Below are positions 1 through 8,310 of a stretch of DNA of 64,000 bases, piece after piece. The DNA lies in the NCBI RefSeq assembly GCF_000420705.1, contig NZ_ATVL01000010.1, forward strand, positions 124,001 through 188,000. The letters run 5' to 3'. This DNA is from Hymenobacter norwichensis DSM 15439 (GTDB taxonomy: Bacteria > Bacteroidota > Bacteroidia > Cytophagales > Hymenobacteraceae). Under the pieces are notes generated by a model. That model was not told the origin of the DNA, searched no databases, and worked only from the letters and a program-made list of their open reading frames with translations. The position numbers and the translations under genes are program-made. Every line of letters starts with the position of its first letter. Positions within the stretch are counted from its first letter, which is position 1.

Positions 1-1355
1 TGCCCCAGTCTAATACCATCCTGCTCATCGACGACGAAAATAGCCTACGCCAAGTGGTCGGGCGGGTGCTGGAGCTGGAAGGCTACACCGTGCTGATGGC
101 AGCCAACGCCCAGCGCGGCTTGGAACTATTGCGCCAGCATGCTGAGGAAGTGCTGGTAGTTCTCTCCGATGTGAAACTGCCCGACGGTCACGGCTTGAGC
201 TTGCTGCCGCGCTATAAAGCTGTGGCCCCACTGGCTGAGGTAATTTTGATGACAGCCTACGGCACCATTGCCGATGGGGTGCAAGCCATGAAATCCGGCG
301 CCTTCGACTACCTCACCAAAGGCGACTCCGACGACCAGCTGGTAGTAGTAGTGGAACGCGCCGCCGACAAAGCGCGCCTGCAACGCCGCGTGGCCGAGCT
401 GGAAAAGCAGCTGGCCCCGCAGTTCACCTTCGACTCCATGATTGGCGGTTCCGTACCGCTGGCGCAGGCTAAAGCGCTGGCTTTGCGCGTGTCGCCGACG
501 GACAGCACCGTATTGCTGGAAGGCCCCACGGGCTCAGGCAAAGAGCTGTTTGCGCAGGCTATTCACGCCGCCAGTCCGCGCCGCACCAAGCCGTTTGTGG
601 CCGTCAATTGCAGCGCCTTTCCCAAAGACTTGTTGGAATCGGAGCTGCTGGGCTACCGCAAAGGCGCCTTCACTGGGGCGCTAGCGGACAAGCGCGGGCT
701 GATGGAAGAAGCTAACGGCGGCACCTTGTTTCTGGATGAAATAGGGGAACTGCCGCTGGAGCTACAGGCCAAGCTGCTGCGCGTGCTCGAAACCCAAAGC
801 TTCACCAAAATCGGGGACACCAAGCCTATATCCGTGAACGTGCGGATTGTGGCCGCCACCAACCGCAACTTGCGCCAGGAAGCCGACGAAGGTCATTTCC
901 GCCCCGACCTGTACTACCGGCTGGCCGTTTTCACGGTGGCCGTGCCGCCGCTCAACGCCCGCCGCGAAGACATCGAACCACTAGCCACCTACTTCCTGCA
1001 TTTCTACGCCGCCAAGCTGCGCAAGCGCCTGCGCGGCCTGGAACCGGAAGCTCTAACGCAGCTGCAGCGCCACGACTGGCGCGGCAATGTGCGGGAGCTG
1101 AAAAACGTGCTGGAACGCGCCGCCATCCTCGCCGACACCGACACGCTAACCATTGACGACCTGCCCACCGAGTTTCAGTATTTCACGGCGGAGCCAGCCG
1201 CCGATGAAGCCTCCGACAAAACCCTCCGCACTCTAGAAAAGCGCCAGATCCGGACGGTGCTGCAAGAAACCGGCGGCAACAAAATGGAAGCCGCCCGCCA
1301 ACTCGGCATCGGTACCAAAACCCTCTACCGCAAGATTCAGGAGTATGGGTTGTAG
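1..1355 (+). CDS. NtrC-family sigma-54-dependent response regulator, probable Kdp regulator
   Basis: A response regulator that would activate sigma-54 promoters. The reading frame is open from base 3 (PQSNTILLIDDE), and the window begins with TG, so the ATG probably starts one base upstream; the protein would then be about 451 residues. Domains in order: receiver (acidic D11/D12, phospho-acceptor D57, K107), AAA+ sigma-54 interaction domain (Walker A GPTGSGK near 175-181, GAFTGA loop near 222-227, Walker B FLDE near 244-247) and a Fis-type helix-turn-helix in the last 40 residues. It lies upstream of kdpF on the same strand, and the only histidine kinase of the locus lies at its far end. I infer it is the Kdp regulator, replacing the OmpR-type KdpE of Proteobacteria. 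The family assignment is firm; the potassium role rests on context. Confidence 0.9.
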   Translation, partial: PQSNTILLIDDENSLRQVVGRVLELEGYTVLMAANAQRGLELLRQHAEEVLVVLSDVKLPDGHGLSLLPRYKAVAPLAEVILMTAYGTIADGVQAMKSGAFDYLTKGDSDDQLVVVVERAADKARLQRRVAELEKQLAPQFTFDSMIGGSVPLAQAKALALRVSPTDSTVLLEGPTGSGKELFAQAIHAASPRRTKPFVAVNCSAFPKDLLESELLGYRKGAFTGALADKRGLMEEANGGTLFLDEIGELPLELQAKLLRVLETQSFTKIGDTKPISVNVRIVAATNRNLRQEADEGHFRPDLYYRLAVFTVAVPPLNARREDIEPLATYFLHFYAAKLRKRLRGLEPEALTQLQRHDWRGNVRELKNVLERAAILADTDTLTIDDLPTEFQYFTAEPAADEASDKTLRTLEKRQIRTVLQETGGNKMEAARQLGIGTKTLYRKIQEYGL

Positions 1356-1442
1356 AGACGCGACACTTTGCATCTCGGTATTGAACGACGTGTATAGTTA
1401 GGCAATGCTGCTTTTTACACAGGTTAACCCCGCATAAAAGGC

Positions 1443-1539
1443 CCGTCATGCAGAGCGCAGCGAAGCATCTCGCGTGCTGACTCAAGATTAGCAACCATAC
1501 GTCAGCACGCAAGATGCTTCGCTGCGCTCTGCATGACGG
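1443..1539. repeat. REP-like palindromic element, copy 1
   Basis: A 97-base palindrome with 39-base arms (1443-1481 and 1501-1539) that differ at one position, and a 19-base loop. The outer ends read CCGTCATGC and GCATGACGG. It is nested inside a weaker inverted pair (about 1350-1373 and 1607-1630, AGACGCGA...-type ends), so the whole gap after the response regulator can fold into a layered hairpin. It is the first of eight related copies in the window. Confidence 0.9.
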
Positions 1540-1663
1540 TCTTTCTTAGTACTCTTCTACTTCTCACACCCAATAGATAGCCCCGCCTAAACAACCTCAG
1601 CAACGCCGAGACGCGAAGTGTTGCGTCTATATACTATTCAAACCGGGTTATTCTGACCGACGC

Positions 1664-1690
1664 ACCGGGTCAGAATGACCCGGTTTTTTT
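1664..1690 (+). terminator. Rho-independent terminator before the kdp genes
   Basis: Perfect 9-base stem (ACCGGGTCA at 1664-1672, TGACCCGGT at 1676-1684), GAA loop, followed by a run of T to 1690. It separates the response regulator transcript from the kdp promoter region downstream. Confidence 0.8.
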
Positions 1691-1718
1691 GTGTCTGCAT
1701 GGTTCTGTATTCACTGTG

Positions 1719-1746
1719 TTGGAAATATAGTCGCTGATAATCAGCG
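1719..1746 (+). promoter_or_regulatory. Candidate sigma-54 promoter overlapping a palindrome, upstream of kdpF
   Basis: TTGGAA at 1719-1724 and TCGCT at 1731-1735 place the invariant GG (1721-1722) and GC (1733-1734) exactly ten bases apart, as in the -24/-12 consensus. Other positions match only partly. A perfect CGCTGAT-A-ATCAGCG inverted repeat (1732-1746) overlaps the -12 end and could be a regulator site, although enhancer sites usually lie further upstream. The upstream gene encodes a sigma-54 activator, which makes such a promoter expected. This is a motif match only. Confidence 0.4.
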
Positions 1747-1829
1747 TGATGTACTGATTAGAGTGTGGTGAGGAGCAAATCGGGTCGGGATTGGCAAGTG
1801 GGAATGCGCACGTCAACAATCTGGCACCT

Positions 1830-1925
1830 ATGGCACCTGCTCTTATGATTCCCTTGCTCACCGCGGCCAGCTGCGCTGGCTTCTGGCTCTTCTTTAAATC
1901 CGTCGAGTTTTTCGACCACATCTAG
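1830..1925 (+). CDS. Possible small protein upstream of kdpF
   Basis: A 31-codon open frame (ATG 1830, TAG 1923-1925), or 26 codons if the internal ATG at 1845 is used. It begins MAPALMIPLLTAASCAG and ends in an aromatic stretch FFKSVEFFDHI. One short hydrophobic segment suggests a single-pass membrane peptide. It ends 14 bases before kdpF, in the same orientation, so it would be co-transcribed. I do not recognise a named family. No strong ribosome binding site is visible, which is normal in Bacteroidota. It could be a chance ORF; position and hydrophobicity argue for a real gene. Confidence 0.45.
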   Translation: MAPALMIPLLTAASCAGFWLFFKSVEFFDHI

Positions 1926-1939
1926 CCCCGGCCTTCCCC

Positions 1940-2020
1940 ATGATGATTACCCTCTTTGTCTTGTCGCTGGCCGTGTTTGTCTACCTGGTGTACGTGCTGC
2001 TCAAGCCCGAACGATTCTAA
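1940..2020 (+). CDS. kdpF: KdpF, small subunit of the K+-transporting ATPase
   Basis: A 26-residue single transmembrane peptide starting MMITLFVLSLAVFVYLVYV and ending LLKPERF. KdpF stabilises the KdpABC complex in the inner membrane. Length, hydrophobic profile, the basic tail (KPE-F) and the position directly before kdpA match the family. The alternative start is the second ATG at 1943. Its stop lies 82 bases before the kdpA start. Confidence 0.85.
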   Translation: MMITLFVLSLAVFVYLVYVLLKPERF

Positions 2021-2102
2021 CTTTTTTGGTTGCCCACGAGGGGCCGCCTGGCCGCTGCCGCCTCGTGGAAACCGGCAACTGGCACCCGCATTTTCAACTG
2101 AT

Positions 2103-3803
2103 ATGAATTCTGAACTACTGGGCATCATCGGCATTTACCTGCTGACGCTGGTGCTGGCCATTCCGCTGGGGCGCTACTTGGCGCGCGTATTCAAAGGCGA
2201 AAAAAACGCCCTGGATTTTCTGGCACCCGTCGAAAACGGCCTGTTCCGTCTGGCGGGCATCGACTCCAAGCGCGACATGACCTGGCAGCAGCACATGACG
2301 ACGCTACTCACCATCAACCTGGTGTGGTTCCTGCTGGCCATGGTGGTGCTCTGCACGCAAGGTGCCTTGCCACTCAACCCCGACGGCAACCCCTCCATGA
2401 CTCCCGATCTGGCGTTCAACACGGCCATTTCGTTTCTGGTGAACTGTAACCTGCAGCATTACTCCGGTGAATCGGGGTTGAGCTACCTTTCCCAAATGGT
2501 GGTTATCACCTTCCTGCAATTTGTGTCGGCGGCTACCGGTATTGCCGCTGCGGTGGTGGTAATCAACGCCTTGCAGACCCGCACGACCGAGAAGCTGGGC
2601 AACTTCTACGAGTACTTCGTGAAGAGCATTACGCGCCTGCTGCTCCCCGGCTCCTTAATCTTGGCCCTGATTCTGGTGTTCAACGGCTCCCCGATGACAT
2701 TACAGGGCAAGCAGCAACTCATAACGGTGCAGGGCGACTCGGTGGCCGTATCACGCGGGCCAGTGGCGGCTATGGTGGCTATCAAGGAATTGGGTACCAA
2801 CGGCGGCGGCTTCTTCGGGGCCAACTCGGCGCATCCGCTCGAAAATCCCAACTACCTCACCAATGCCGCTGAAAACATTGCCCTGACCATCATTCCGATA
2901 GCTATGGTGTTTGCGCTGGGTTTCTACCTGAAACGCCGCCGCTTGTCGCTGATGATATTTGGCGTCATGACCGTCGGTTTCATGGTGCTGCTGGCCCCGA
3001 CTGTGTATTATGAAATGCACGGCAACCCCGCCATCAGCCACATGGGCATCGACCAAAGCTTGGGCGCGCTGGAAGGCAAAGAAATGCGCTTTGGCGTGGT
3101 AGCTTCCGCTTACTGGTCTATCACCAACACCATTATCAGCTGCGGGTCCGTCAACTCCATGCACGACTCGTTCATGCCGATTTCGGGGATGAGCCAGCTG
3201 CTGGGCATGATGACCAACGCCTTTTATGGTGGCTGCGGCGTGGGGTTGCTCAACTTCTTTGCCTACCTCATCATTGCCGTGTTCGTGGCCGGGTTGATGG
3301 TGGGTCGCACGCCCGAATTTCTGGGCAAGAAGATTGAAGCCCGCGAAATGAAAATTGCCATCATCGTGACGCTGCTTCACCCGCTGCTGATTCTGGCGGG
3401 CACGGCCCTAGCGGCCCATACCTACGTGGGCAACCCCACCGAATACGCCGGCTGGCTGGCCAACCCTGGTTACCACGGCTTCTCGGAAATGCTCTACGAG
3501 TACACCTCCGCGGCTGCCAACAACGGCTCCGGTTTCGAGGGCCTCGGCGACAATACACCGTTCTGGAACATCACCACCGGCGTCATTTTGCTCTTGTCAC
3601 GCTACCTGCCCATCATCGGGCCTGTGGCTATTGCCGGCCTGCTGGCCCGCAAGAAATACACCCCCGAAGGCGCCGGCACGCTGCCCGCCGACACGGCCAC
3701 TTTCGGGGTGATGGTGCTGGCTGTCATTGTCATCATTGCCGCCCTGGCCTTCTTCCCGGCCCTGGCGCTAGGCCCGCTGGCCGAGCATTTCTCCTTGTAC
3801 TAG
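2103..3803 (+). CDS. kdpA: KdpA, K+-binding and translocating subunit
   Basis: The 566-residue channel-like subunit of the high-affinity KdpFABC potassium pump; the E. coli protein is 557 residues. It is highly hydrophobic, with the four pore-loop signatures of the family in order: NCNLQHYSGESG, TNGGGFFGANSAHP, GSVNSMHDSFMP and NNGSGFEGLGDNTPF. The frame is open upstream to about 1956, but the start at 2103 (MNSELLGIIGIYLL) is chosen because it gives the normal family N-terminus and avoids overlapping kdpF. It is followed by a palindromic spacer and kdpB. Confidence 0.97.
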   Translation: MNSELLGIIGIYLLTLVLAIPLGRYLARVFKGEKNALDFLAPVENGLFRLAGIDSKRDMTWQQHMTTLLTINLVWFLLAMVVLCTQGALPLNPDGNPSMTPDLAFNTAISFLVNCNLQHYSGESGLSYLSQMVVITFLQFVSAATGIAAAVVVINALQTRTTEKLGNFYEYFVKSITRLLLPGSLILALILVFNGSPMTLQGKQQLITVQGDSVAVSRGPVAAMVAIKELGTNGGGFFGANSAHPLENPNYLTNAAENIALTIIPIAMVFALGFYLKRRRLSLMIFGVMTVGFMVLLAPTVYYEMHGNPAISHMGIDQSLGALEGKEMRFGVVASAYWSITNTIISCGSVNSMHDSFMPISGMSQLLGMMTNAFYGGCGVGLLNFFAYLIIAVFVAGLMVGRTPEFLGKKIEAREMKIAIIVTLLHPLLILAGTALAAHTYVGNPTEYAGWLANPGYHGFSEMLYEYTSAAANNGSGFEGLGDNTPFWNITTGVILLLSRYLPIIGPVAIAGLLARKKYTPEGAGTLPADTATFGVMVLAVIVIIAALAFFPALALGPLAEHFSLY

Positions 3804-3815
3804 CGCGGCCGATTG

Positions 3816-3958
3816 GCCTCACCCCTAGCCCCTCTCCTCAACGAAGAGGGGAACTAGAATAGCTTTTAGTCTTCGCCTTTTCATTGCTCACTCTCGCACT
3901 AGCTCTAGCAGCTAGAAGCTAGTTCCCCTCTTTTTTGGAGAGGGGCTAGGGGTGAGGC
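3816..3958. repeat. CCCCTC/GAGGGG palindromic element, copy 1
   Basis: Inverted repeat with outer ends GCCTCACCCCTAGCCCCTCT and its complement, each arm containing a smaller CCCCTC...GAGGGG hairpin. It fills most of the 178-base kdpA-kdpB gap. It belongs to a second palindrome family found four times in the window. Confidence 0.85.
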
Positions 3959-3981
3959 GTCCCGCAAGAACTTCCCCGATA

Positions 3982-6027
3982 ATGGCCTCCAAATCTCAAT
4001 CCTTATTTCAACCTGCGCTGGTTTCCGAAGCTGTGAAACAGGCTTTCGTGAAGCTCGATCCGCGCATCATGTTCCGCAATCCGGTGATGTTCACCGTGGA
4101 AATCGGGACGGTGGTGATGCTGCTCGTGACGCTCGGGCTGCTGGTGCAACCCGATGCCGCGCAAGGCAGCTTCGGTTACAACTTCACCGTATTTCTGGTG
4201 CTGTTTCTGACCTTGCTGTTCGCCAATTTCGCCGAGGCCATTGCCGAAGCGCGCGGTAAAGCCCAAGCCGAAAGCCTGCGCAAAACCCGCGAGGAAACGC
4301 CCGCCCGCGTCATCGATGACAAAGGCAACGTCACTTCCGTATCGTCGTCGCAGCTCCAGAAAGGCCAGATGTTCTTGGTGGAAGCTGGCGAAATCATTCC
4401 CACCGACGGCGAGATTATCGAAGGCTTGGCTACCATCGACGAGTCGGCCATTACCGGCGAATCAGCCCCGGTGATACGGGAGGCCGGCGGCGACAAATCT
4501 TCCGTGACGGGTGGTACCAAAGTGCTGTCGGACCGCATTAAAGTGGTGGTGACGACGGCGCCTGGCGAGTCGTTCCTCGACAAGATGATTGCGCTGGTGG
4601 AAGGCGCTTCGCGGCAGAAAACGCCCAATGAAATTGCCCTCACCATCTTGCTGGCGGGCTTCACGCTGGTCTTCGTGATTGTGTGCGTGACCCTGGCGCC
4701 GTTTGCTGATTACTCGAAAACCCCCATTGCCATTTCCGCCTTCATTGCGCTGTTCGTGTGCCTGATTCCGACCACCATTGGCGGCTTGCTCTCGGCCATC
4801 GGTATTGCAGGCATGGACCGGGCGTTGCGCGCCAACGTCATCACCAAGAGCGGCAAAGCCGTGGAAACGGCCGGCGACATCGACGTGCTGCTGCTCGACA
4901 AAACGGGTACCATCACCATCGGCAACCGCAAAGCCACGCACTTCTGGCCGGCCCCCGGCGTCGATGAGCGGGAGTTCATTGAGTTTGCCGCCGTCTCGTC
5001 GCTCACCGACGAAACGCCCGAAGGCAAGTCCATCGTGGAGCTGGCCCGCGAAAAGCAAGTGGACCCGCAAGCCCTGCGCAGCCGCCTCGACGGCGCTGAG
5101 CTCATCAAGTTCACGGCCGAAACCCGCAGCAGCGGCGTGACGCTGGCCAACGGTACCCGCATCCGCAAGGGCGCCTCCGATGCCATCCGCCAGCTAGCCG
5201 TGAAAGCCAACCAGCCCTACCCGCAGGAAGTCACGCAGCGCACCGACGCCGTGGCCAGCAACGGCGGTACGCCCCTGGTAGTCAGCGAAAATGACCGGGT
5301 GCTTGGGGTAGTGGAGCTGCAAGACATCATCAAGCCCGGCATTCAGGAGCGGTTTGAGCGCCTGCGCAAAATGGGCATCAAAACCGTGATGGTCACCGGC
5401 GACAACCCCCTCACCGCCAAGTTCATTGCCGAGAAATCGGGCGTCGATGACTTCATTGCCGAAGCCAAGCCCGAGGACAAGATGACCTACATTCGCAACG
5501 AGCAGCAGCAAGGCAAACTGGTAGCCATGATGGGCGACGGCACCAACGACGCCCCCGCCCTGGCCCAAGCCGACGTGGGAGTGGCCATGAACTCGGGCAC
5601 CCAAGCCGCCAAAGAAGCCGGCAATATGGTCGACCTCGACAACGACCCTACCAAGCTCATCGAAATTGTGGAAATCGGCAAGCAGTTGCTCATGACCCGC
5701 GGCACGCTCACGACCTTCAGCATCGCCAACGACGTGGCCAAGTACTTCGCCATCGTGCCGGCCTTGTTCATGGTTGCCGTTCCGGCCCTCGGTGCCCTGA
5801 ATATCATGGGGTTGAAGTCGCCGCAGTCGGCCATCCTGAGCGCCGTGATTTTCAACGCCATCATCATCCCGGTTCTGGTGCCGCTGGCCTTGCGCGGCGT
5901 GGCCTACAAACCCATCGGGGCCTCCGCTTTGCTGCGCCGCAACCTGCTCATCTACGGCCTCGGCGGCGTTATCGTGCCCTTCATCGGCATCAAGCTGATT
6001 GACTTGGTGGTAGGCGCATTTCTGTAG
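3982..6027 (+). CDS. kdpB: KdpB, P-type ATPase subunit
   Basis: The 681-residue catalytic subunit of the KdpFABC pump. It hydrolyses ATP through a phospho-aspartate intermediate and drives K+ uptake via KdpA. Visible P-type motifs: ITGES in the actuator domain, DKTGT with the phosphorylated D306, GDGTNDAPALAQADVG and the Kdp-typical MNSGTQAAKEAGNMVDLD. The frame extends ten codons upstream to 3952, but the start at 3982 (MASKSQSLFQPALV) matches the family N-terminus, and the longer form would begin inside the palindromic repeat. Confidence 0.97.
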   Translation: MASKSQSLFQPALVSEAVKQAFVKLDPRIMFRNPVMFTVEIGTVVMLLVTLGLLVQPDAAQGSFGYNFTVFLVLFLTLLFANFAEAIAEARGKAQAESLRKTREETPARVIDDKGNVTSVSSSQLQKGQMFLVEAGEIIPTDGEIIEGLATIDESAITGESAPVIREAGGDKSSVTGGTKVLSDRIKVVVTTAPGESFLDKMIALVEGASRQKTPNEIALTILLAGFTLVFVIVCVTLAPFADYSKTPIAISAFIALFVCLIPTTIGGLLSAIGIAGMDRALRANVITKSGKAVETAGDIDVLLLDKTGTITIGNRKATHFWPAPGVDEREFIEFAAVSSLTDETPEGKSIVELAREKQVDPQALRSRLDGAELIKFTAETRSSGVTLANGTRIRKGASDAIRQLAVKANQPYPQEVTQRTDAVASNGGTPLVVSENDRVLGVVELQDIIKPGIQERFERLRKMGIKTVMVTGDNPLTAKFIAEKSGVDDFIAEAKPEDKMTYIRNEQQQGKLVAMMGDGTNDAPALAQADVGVAMNSGTQAAKEAGNMVDLDNDPTKLIEIVEIGKQLLMTRGTLTTFSIANDVAKYFAIVPALFMVAVPALGALNIMGLKSPQSAILSAVIFNAIIIPVLVPLALRGVAYKPIGASALLRRNLLIYGLGGVIVPFIGIKLIDLVVGAFL

Positions 6028-6052
6028 TCAGTCAACTGATTGACAGCACGAA

Positions 6053-6267
6053 ACTCCCCTCCTCAGATAAGGAGGGGACGCGGTGGCGAAGCCGCCGCAG
6101 GGGTGGTTGACCTCGTTGCTGATGTTGTTTGTAATGAACGACTTGGCAGTGCGATTCAGCCACCAGATGAAACAACAACTCAAGTTTCCGTCGATTCATT
6201 CGCAAGTCGTTCAAACGGCTTTACCACCCCGCCCTCCGGGCACCCCTCCTTGAAAAAAGGAGGGGAA
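6053..6267. repeat. CCCCTC/GAGGGG palindromic element, copy 2
   Basis: Two CCCCTCCT...GGAGGGG hairpins in opposite orientation, with imperfectly complementary inner sequence (GGGGTGG near 6100 and CCACCCC near 6225). It fills nearly all of the 307-base kdpB-kdpC gap. I see no gene in that gap. Confidence 0.75.
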
Positions 6268-6334
6268 CTAGCTTCTAGTCTTAGCTCATAGGGCTAACCG
6301 ATTCTAGCTCCAAACTCCTAGCTTCTACTTTCTC

Positions 6335-6910
6335 ATGAAAAATAACCTGCTTCCTGCTTTTCGTCTTTCCTTGGCCATGCTTGTGCTGTGCTGTGTGGTG
6401 TACCCTGCTATTGTGTGGGGCGCGGCGCAACTTTCACCTGGTAAGGGGGAGGGTGTACAACTGAGCCACAAGGGCCGCGTGGTGGGCTTCGCCAACGTCG
6501 GCCAAAAGTTCGATAAGCCCGAGTATTTCAACACCCGGCCTTCGGCTGTTGACTACAACGCCAGCGGCTCGGCGGGCTCCAACAAAGGCCCGAGCAACCC
6601 CGAGTACCTGAAAGAAGTGCAGACCCGGGCGGGTGCCTTTTTGCAGCAAAACCCCACGGTGACCCGCGACCAAGTGCCTGCCGAACTAGTCACGGCCAGC
6701 GGCTCGGGCCTCGATCCGCACTTGTCGCCGGCCGGGGCATATATGCAGGTGGACCGGGTGGCTCGTCTGCGGGGCTTGCCAGCAGAGCGGGTTCGGCAGT
6801 TAGTGAAGGAACATATTGATGAGCCCATTATCGTGTTCTTTGGTCCGGCCACCGTCAACGTATTGCGTCTGAACCTAGCCCTGGACGAGCTGGCACCTGT
6901 TCGTAAATAA
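6335..6910 (+). CDS. kdpC: KdpC, K+-transporting ATPase subunit
   Basis: A 191-residue inner-membrane protein with one N-terminal transmembrane helix (about residues 8-30) and a periplasmic domain; it assembles KdpA and KdpB. Family motifs include FNTRPSAVDYNASGSAGSN, the ASGSGLDPHLSPAGA segment and the C-terminal GPATVNVLRLNLALDEL. Length matches the usual 190 residues. The start at 6335 is the only ATG giving a proper membrane anchor. It is co-directional with kdpA and kdpB. Confidence 0.96.
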   Translation: MKNNLLPAFRLSLAMLVLCCVVYPAIVWGAAQLSPGKGEGVQLSHKGRVVGFANVGQKFDKPEYFNTRPSAVDYNASGSAGSNKGPSNPEYLKEVQTRAGAFLQQNPTVTRDQVPAELVTASGSGLDPHLSPAGAYMQVDRVARLRGLPAERVRQLVKEHIDEPIIVFFGPATVNVLRLNLALDELAPVRK

Positions 6911-7027
6911 CTGTGCAGGTACTCGGCACCTTTCATTCTTCCCACAGCATCACCTAAACAGCTAGTTTGCCTGCTCATCGGCAGCAACGTCAGCCTCTAC
7001 TCGCCTCGTAACCGTAGGCGCTCCTGC

Positions 7028-8170
7028 ATGAACTACCTATTGACCTTGGGCCTCGCCCTCACTGCCGCTTCTGTTACCACGAATGCGCTGGCGCAAACAA
7101 CTTCCGTAACGGATACCGCGCAGGTCGTGCCGCCGCCAGCCGCACCCGCCACTGCCACCCTAAACCCGCTGACTTTCTACGGCTTTGTGGATGGCTACTA
7201 CGGCTATGATTTCAAGCACGCCGACACCCAAGACCGCCCCGGCTTCCTATACTCGCACGACCGGCAAAACGAATTTACCGTCAACAACGCCATCATTGGG
7301 ATGCGCTACGACAACGGGCAGGTACGCGGCGCTTTGGGGCTGCATGCCGGTACCTACGTAACGGCCAATTACGCCGCCGAAGACCAAGTATTCAAGCACA
7401 TCTACGAAGCTTACGCCGGTTTCCGGCCGTTCGAGAAGGCTTGGCTGGACGCTGGTATTTTCGGTTCGCACATCGGGTTTGAGTCGGCTATCAGCAAAGA
7501 CAACTGGACGCTGACCCGCTCCCTGATGGCCGAGAACTCGCCGTACTACGAAGCTGGCGTACGGTTCACGTACGAAGTGGACCCCAAGCTGACCTTGACC
7601 GGGTTGGTACTGAACGGCTGGCAGAACATCCGCGAAAACAACCAGAAGAAGGCTATTGGCACTCAAATTCAGTGGAAGCCTACCGATAAGCTGCTCATCA
7701 ACAGCAGCACGTTCTACGGCAACGAGCAGCCCCAAGACCTAGCCCGCCGCCGCCGCTACTTCCACGATTTCTATGCCACTTACGCCGCCACCGACCGTCT
7801 AAGCCTGGCCGTGGTATTCGATGTGGGCAAACAGGAACGCGCCGAGCGCGGCGGCAAAGATGACACCTGGCACACCGGCGCCGTTTTCGTGCGCTACAAG
7901 CTGGCCGATAAATGGAGCACCACCCTCCGTGGCGAGTACTACAACGCCGACCGCGGCGTCATCATCAGCTCGATTTCCCCAATGGCTTCCGACGCTGACT
8001 TGAAAGTACACGCCGCTTCCCTCAACCTCGATTACGCCCCCACCAGCAACGTGGTAGTACGCATCGAAGGCCGCGGCTTCCGCTCCCCCCAATCCTTCCT
8101 AACCGACCGCAACGGCCAACCCACCGACAACTACGGCAACCTGACCAGCAGCATCGCCATTTCGTTTTGA
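7028..8170 (+). CDS. Outer-membrane beta-barrel porin in the kdp operon
   Basis: A 380-residue secreted protein with a cleavable signal peptide (MNYLLTLGLALTAASV...LAQ) and a repeated pattern of alternating aromatic and polar residues typical of a transmembrane beta-barrel. It ends in an aromatic residue (SIAISF), as porins do. It resembles the OmpL-like putative porin-2 family. Bacteroidota kdp operons often carry such a porin. I infer it admits cations across the outer membrane when potassium is scarce; no specificity residue can be read. Confidence 0.75.
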   Translation: MNYLLTLGLALTAASVTTNALAQTTSVTDTAQVVPPPAAPATATLNPLTFYGFVDGYYGYDFKHADTQDRPGFLYSHDRQNEFTVNNAIIGMRYDNGQVRGALGLHAGTYVTANYAAEDQVFKHIYEAYAGFRPFEKAWLDAGIFGSHIGFESAISKDNWTLTRSLMAENSPYYEAGVRFTYEVDPKLTLTGLVLNGWQNIRENNQKKAIGTQIQWKPTDKLLINSSTFYGNEQPQDLARRRRYFHDFYATYAATDRLSLAVVFDVGKQERAERGGKDDTWHTGAVFVRYKLADKWSTTLRGEYYNADRGVIISSISPMASDADLKVHAASLNLDYAPTSNVVVRIEGRGFRSPQSFLTDRNGQPTDNYGNLTSSIAISF

Positions 8171-8196
8171 TAGGCGGTATGTCTACAAAAAAGGCC

Positions 8197-8289
8197 GTCA
8201 TGCAGAGCAGAGCGAAGCATCTCGCGTGCTGACGTCAGAATAGTAATCTAGCATCAGCACGCGAGATGCTTCGCTCCGCTCTGCATGAC
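8197..8289. repeat. REP-like palindromic element, copy 2
   Basis: Palindrome with ends GTCATGCAGAGC and GCTCTGCATGAC, separating the porin from the KdpD-like gene. Arms of about 36 bases differ at a few positions. Confidence 0.9.
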
Positions 8290-8310
8290 CGTTGAAATTG
8301 AATCGTTCTT

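Noticed and set aside
1791..1807. TTGGCAAGTGGGAATGC as a sigma-54 promoter closer to kdpF
   Set aside because: GG and GC are eleven bases apart rather than ten, a spacing that sigma-54 rarely tolerates.
1956..2102. Upstream in-frame extension of KdpA
   Set aside because: It overlaps kdpF and has no family resemblance; the start at 2103 gives the normal N-terminus.
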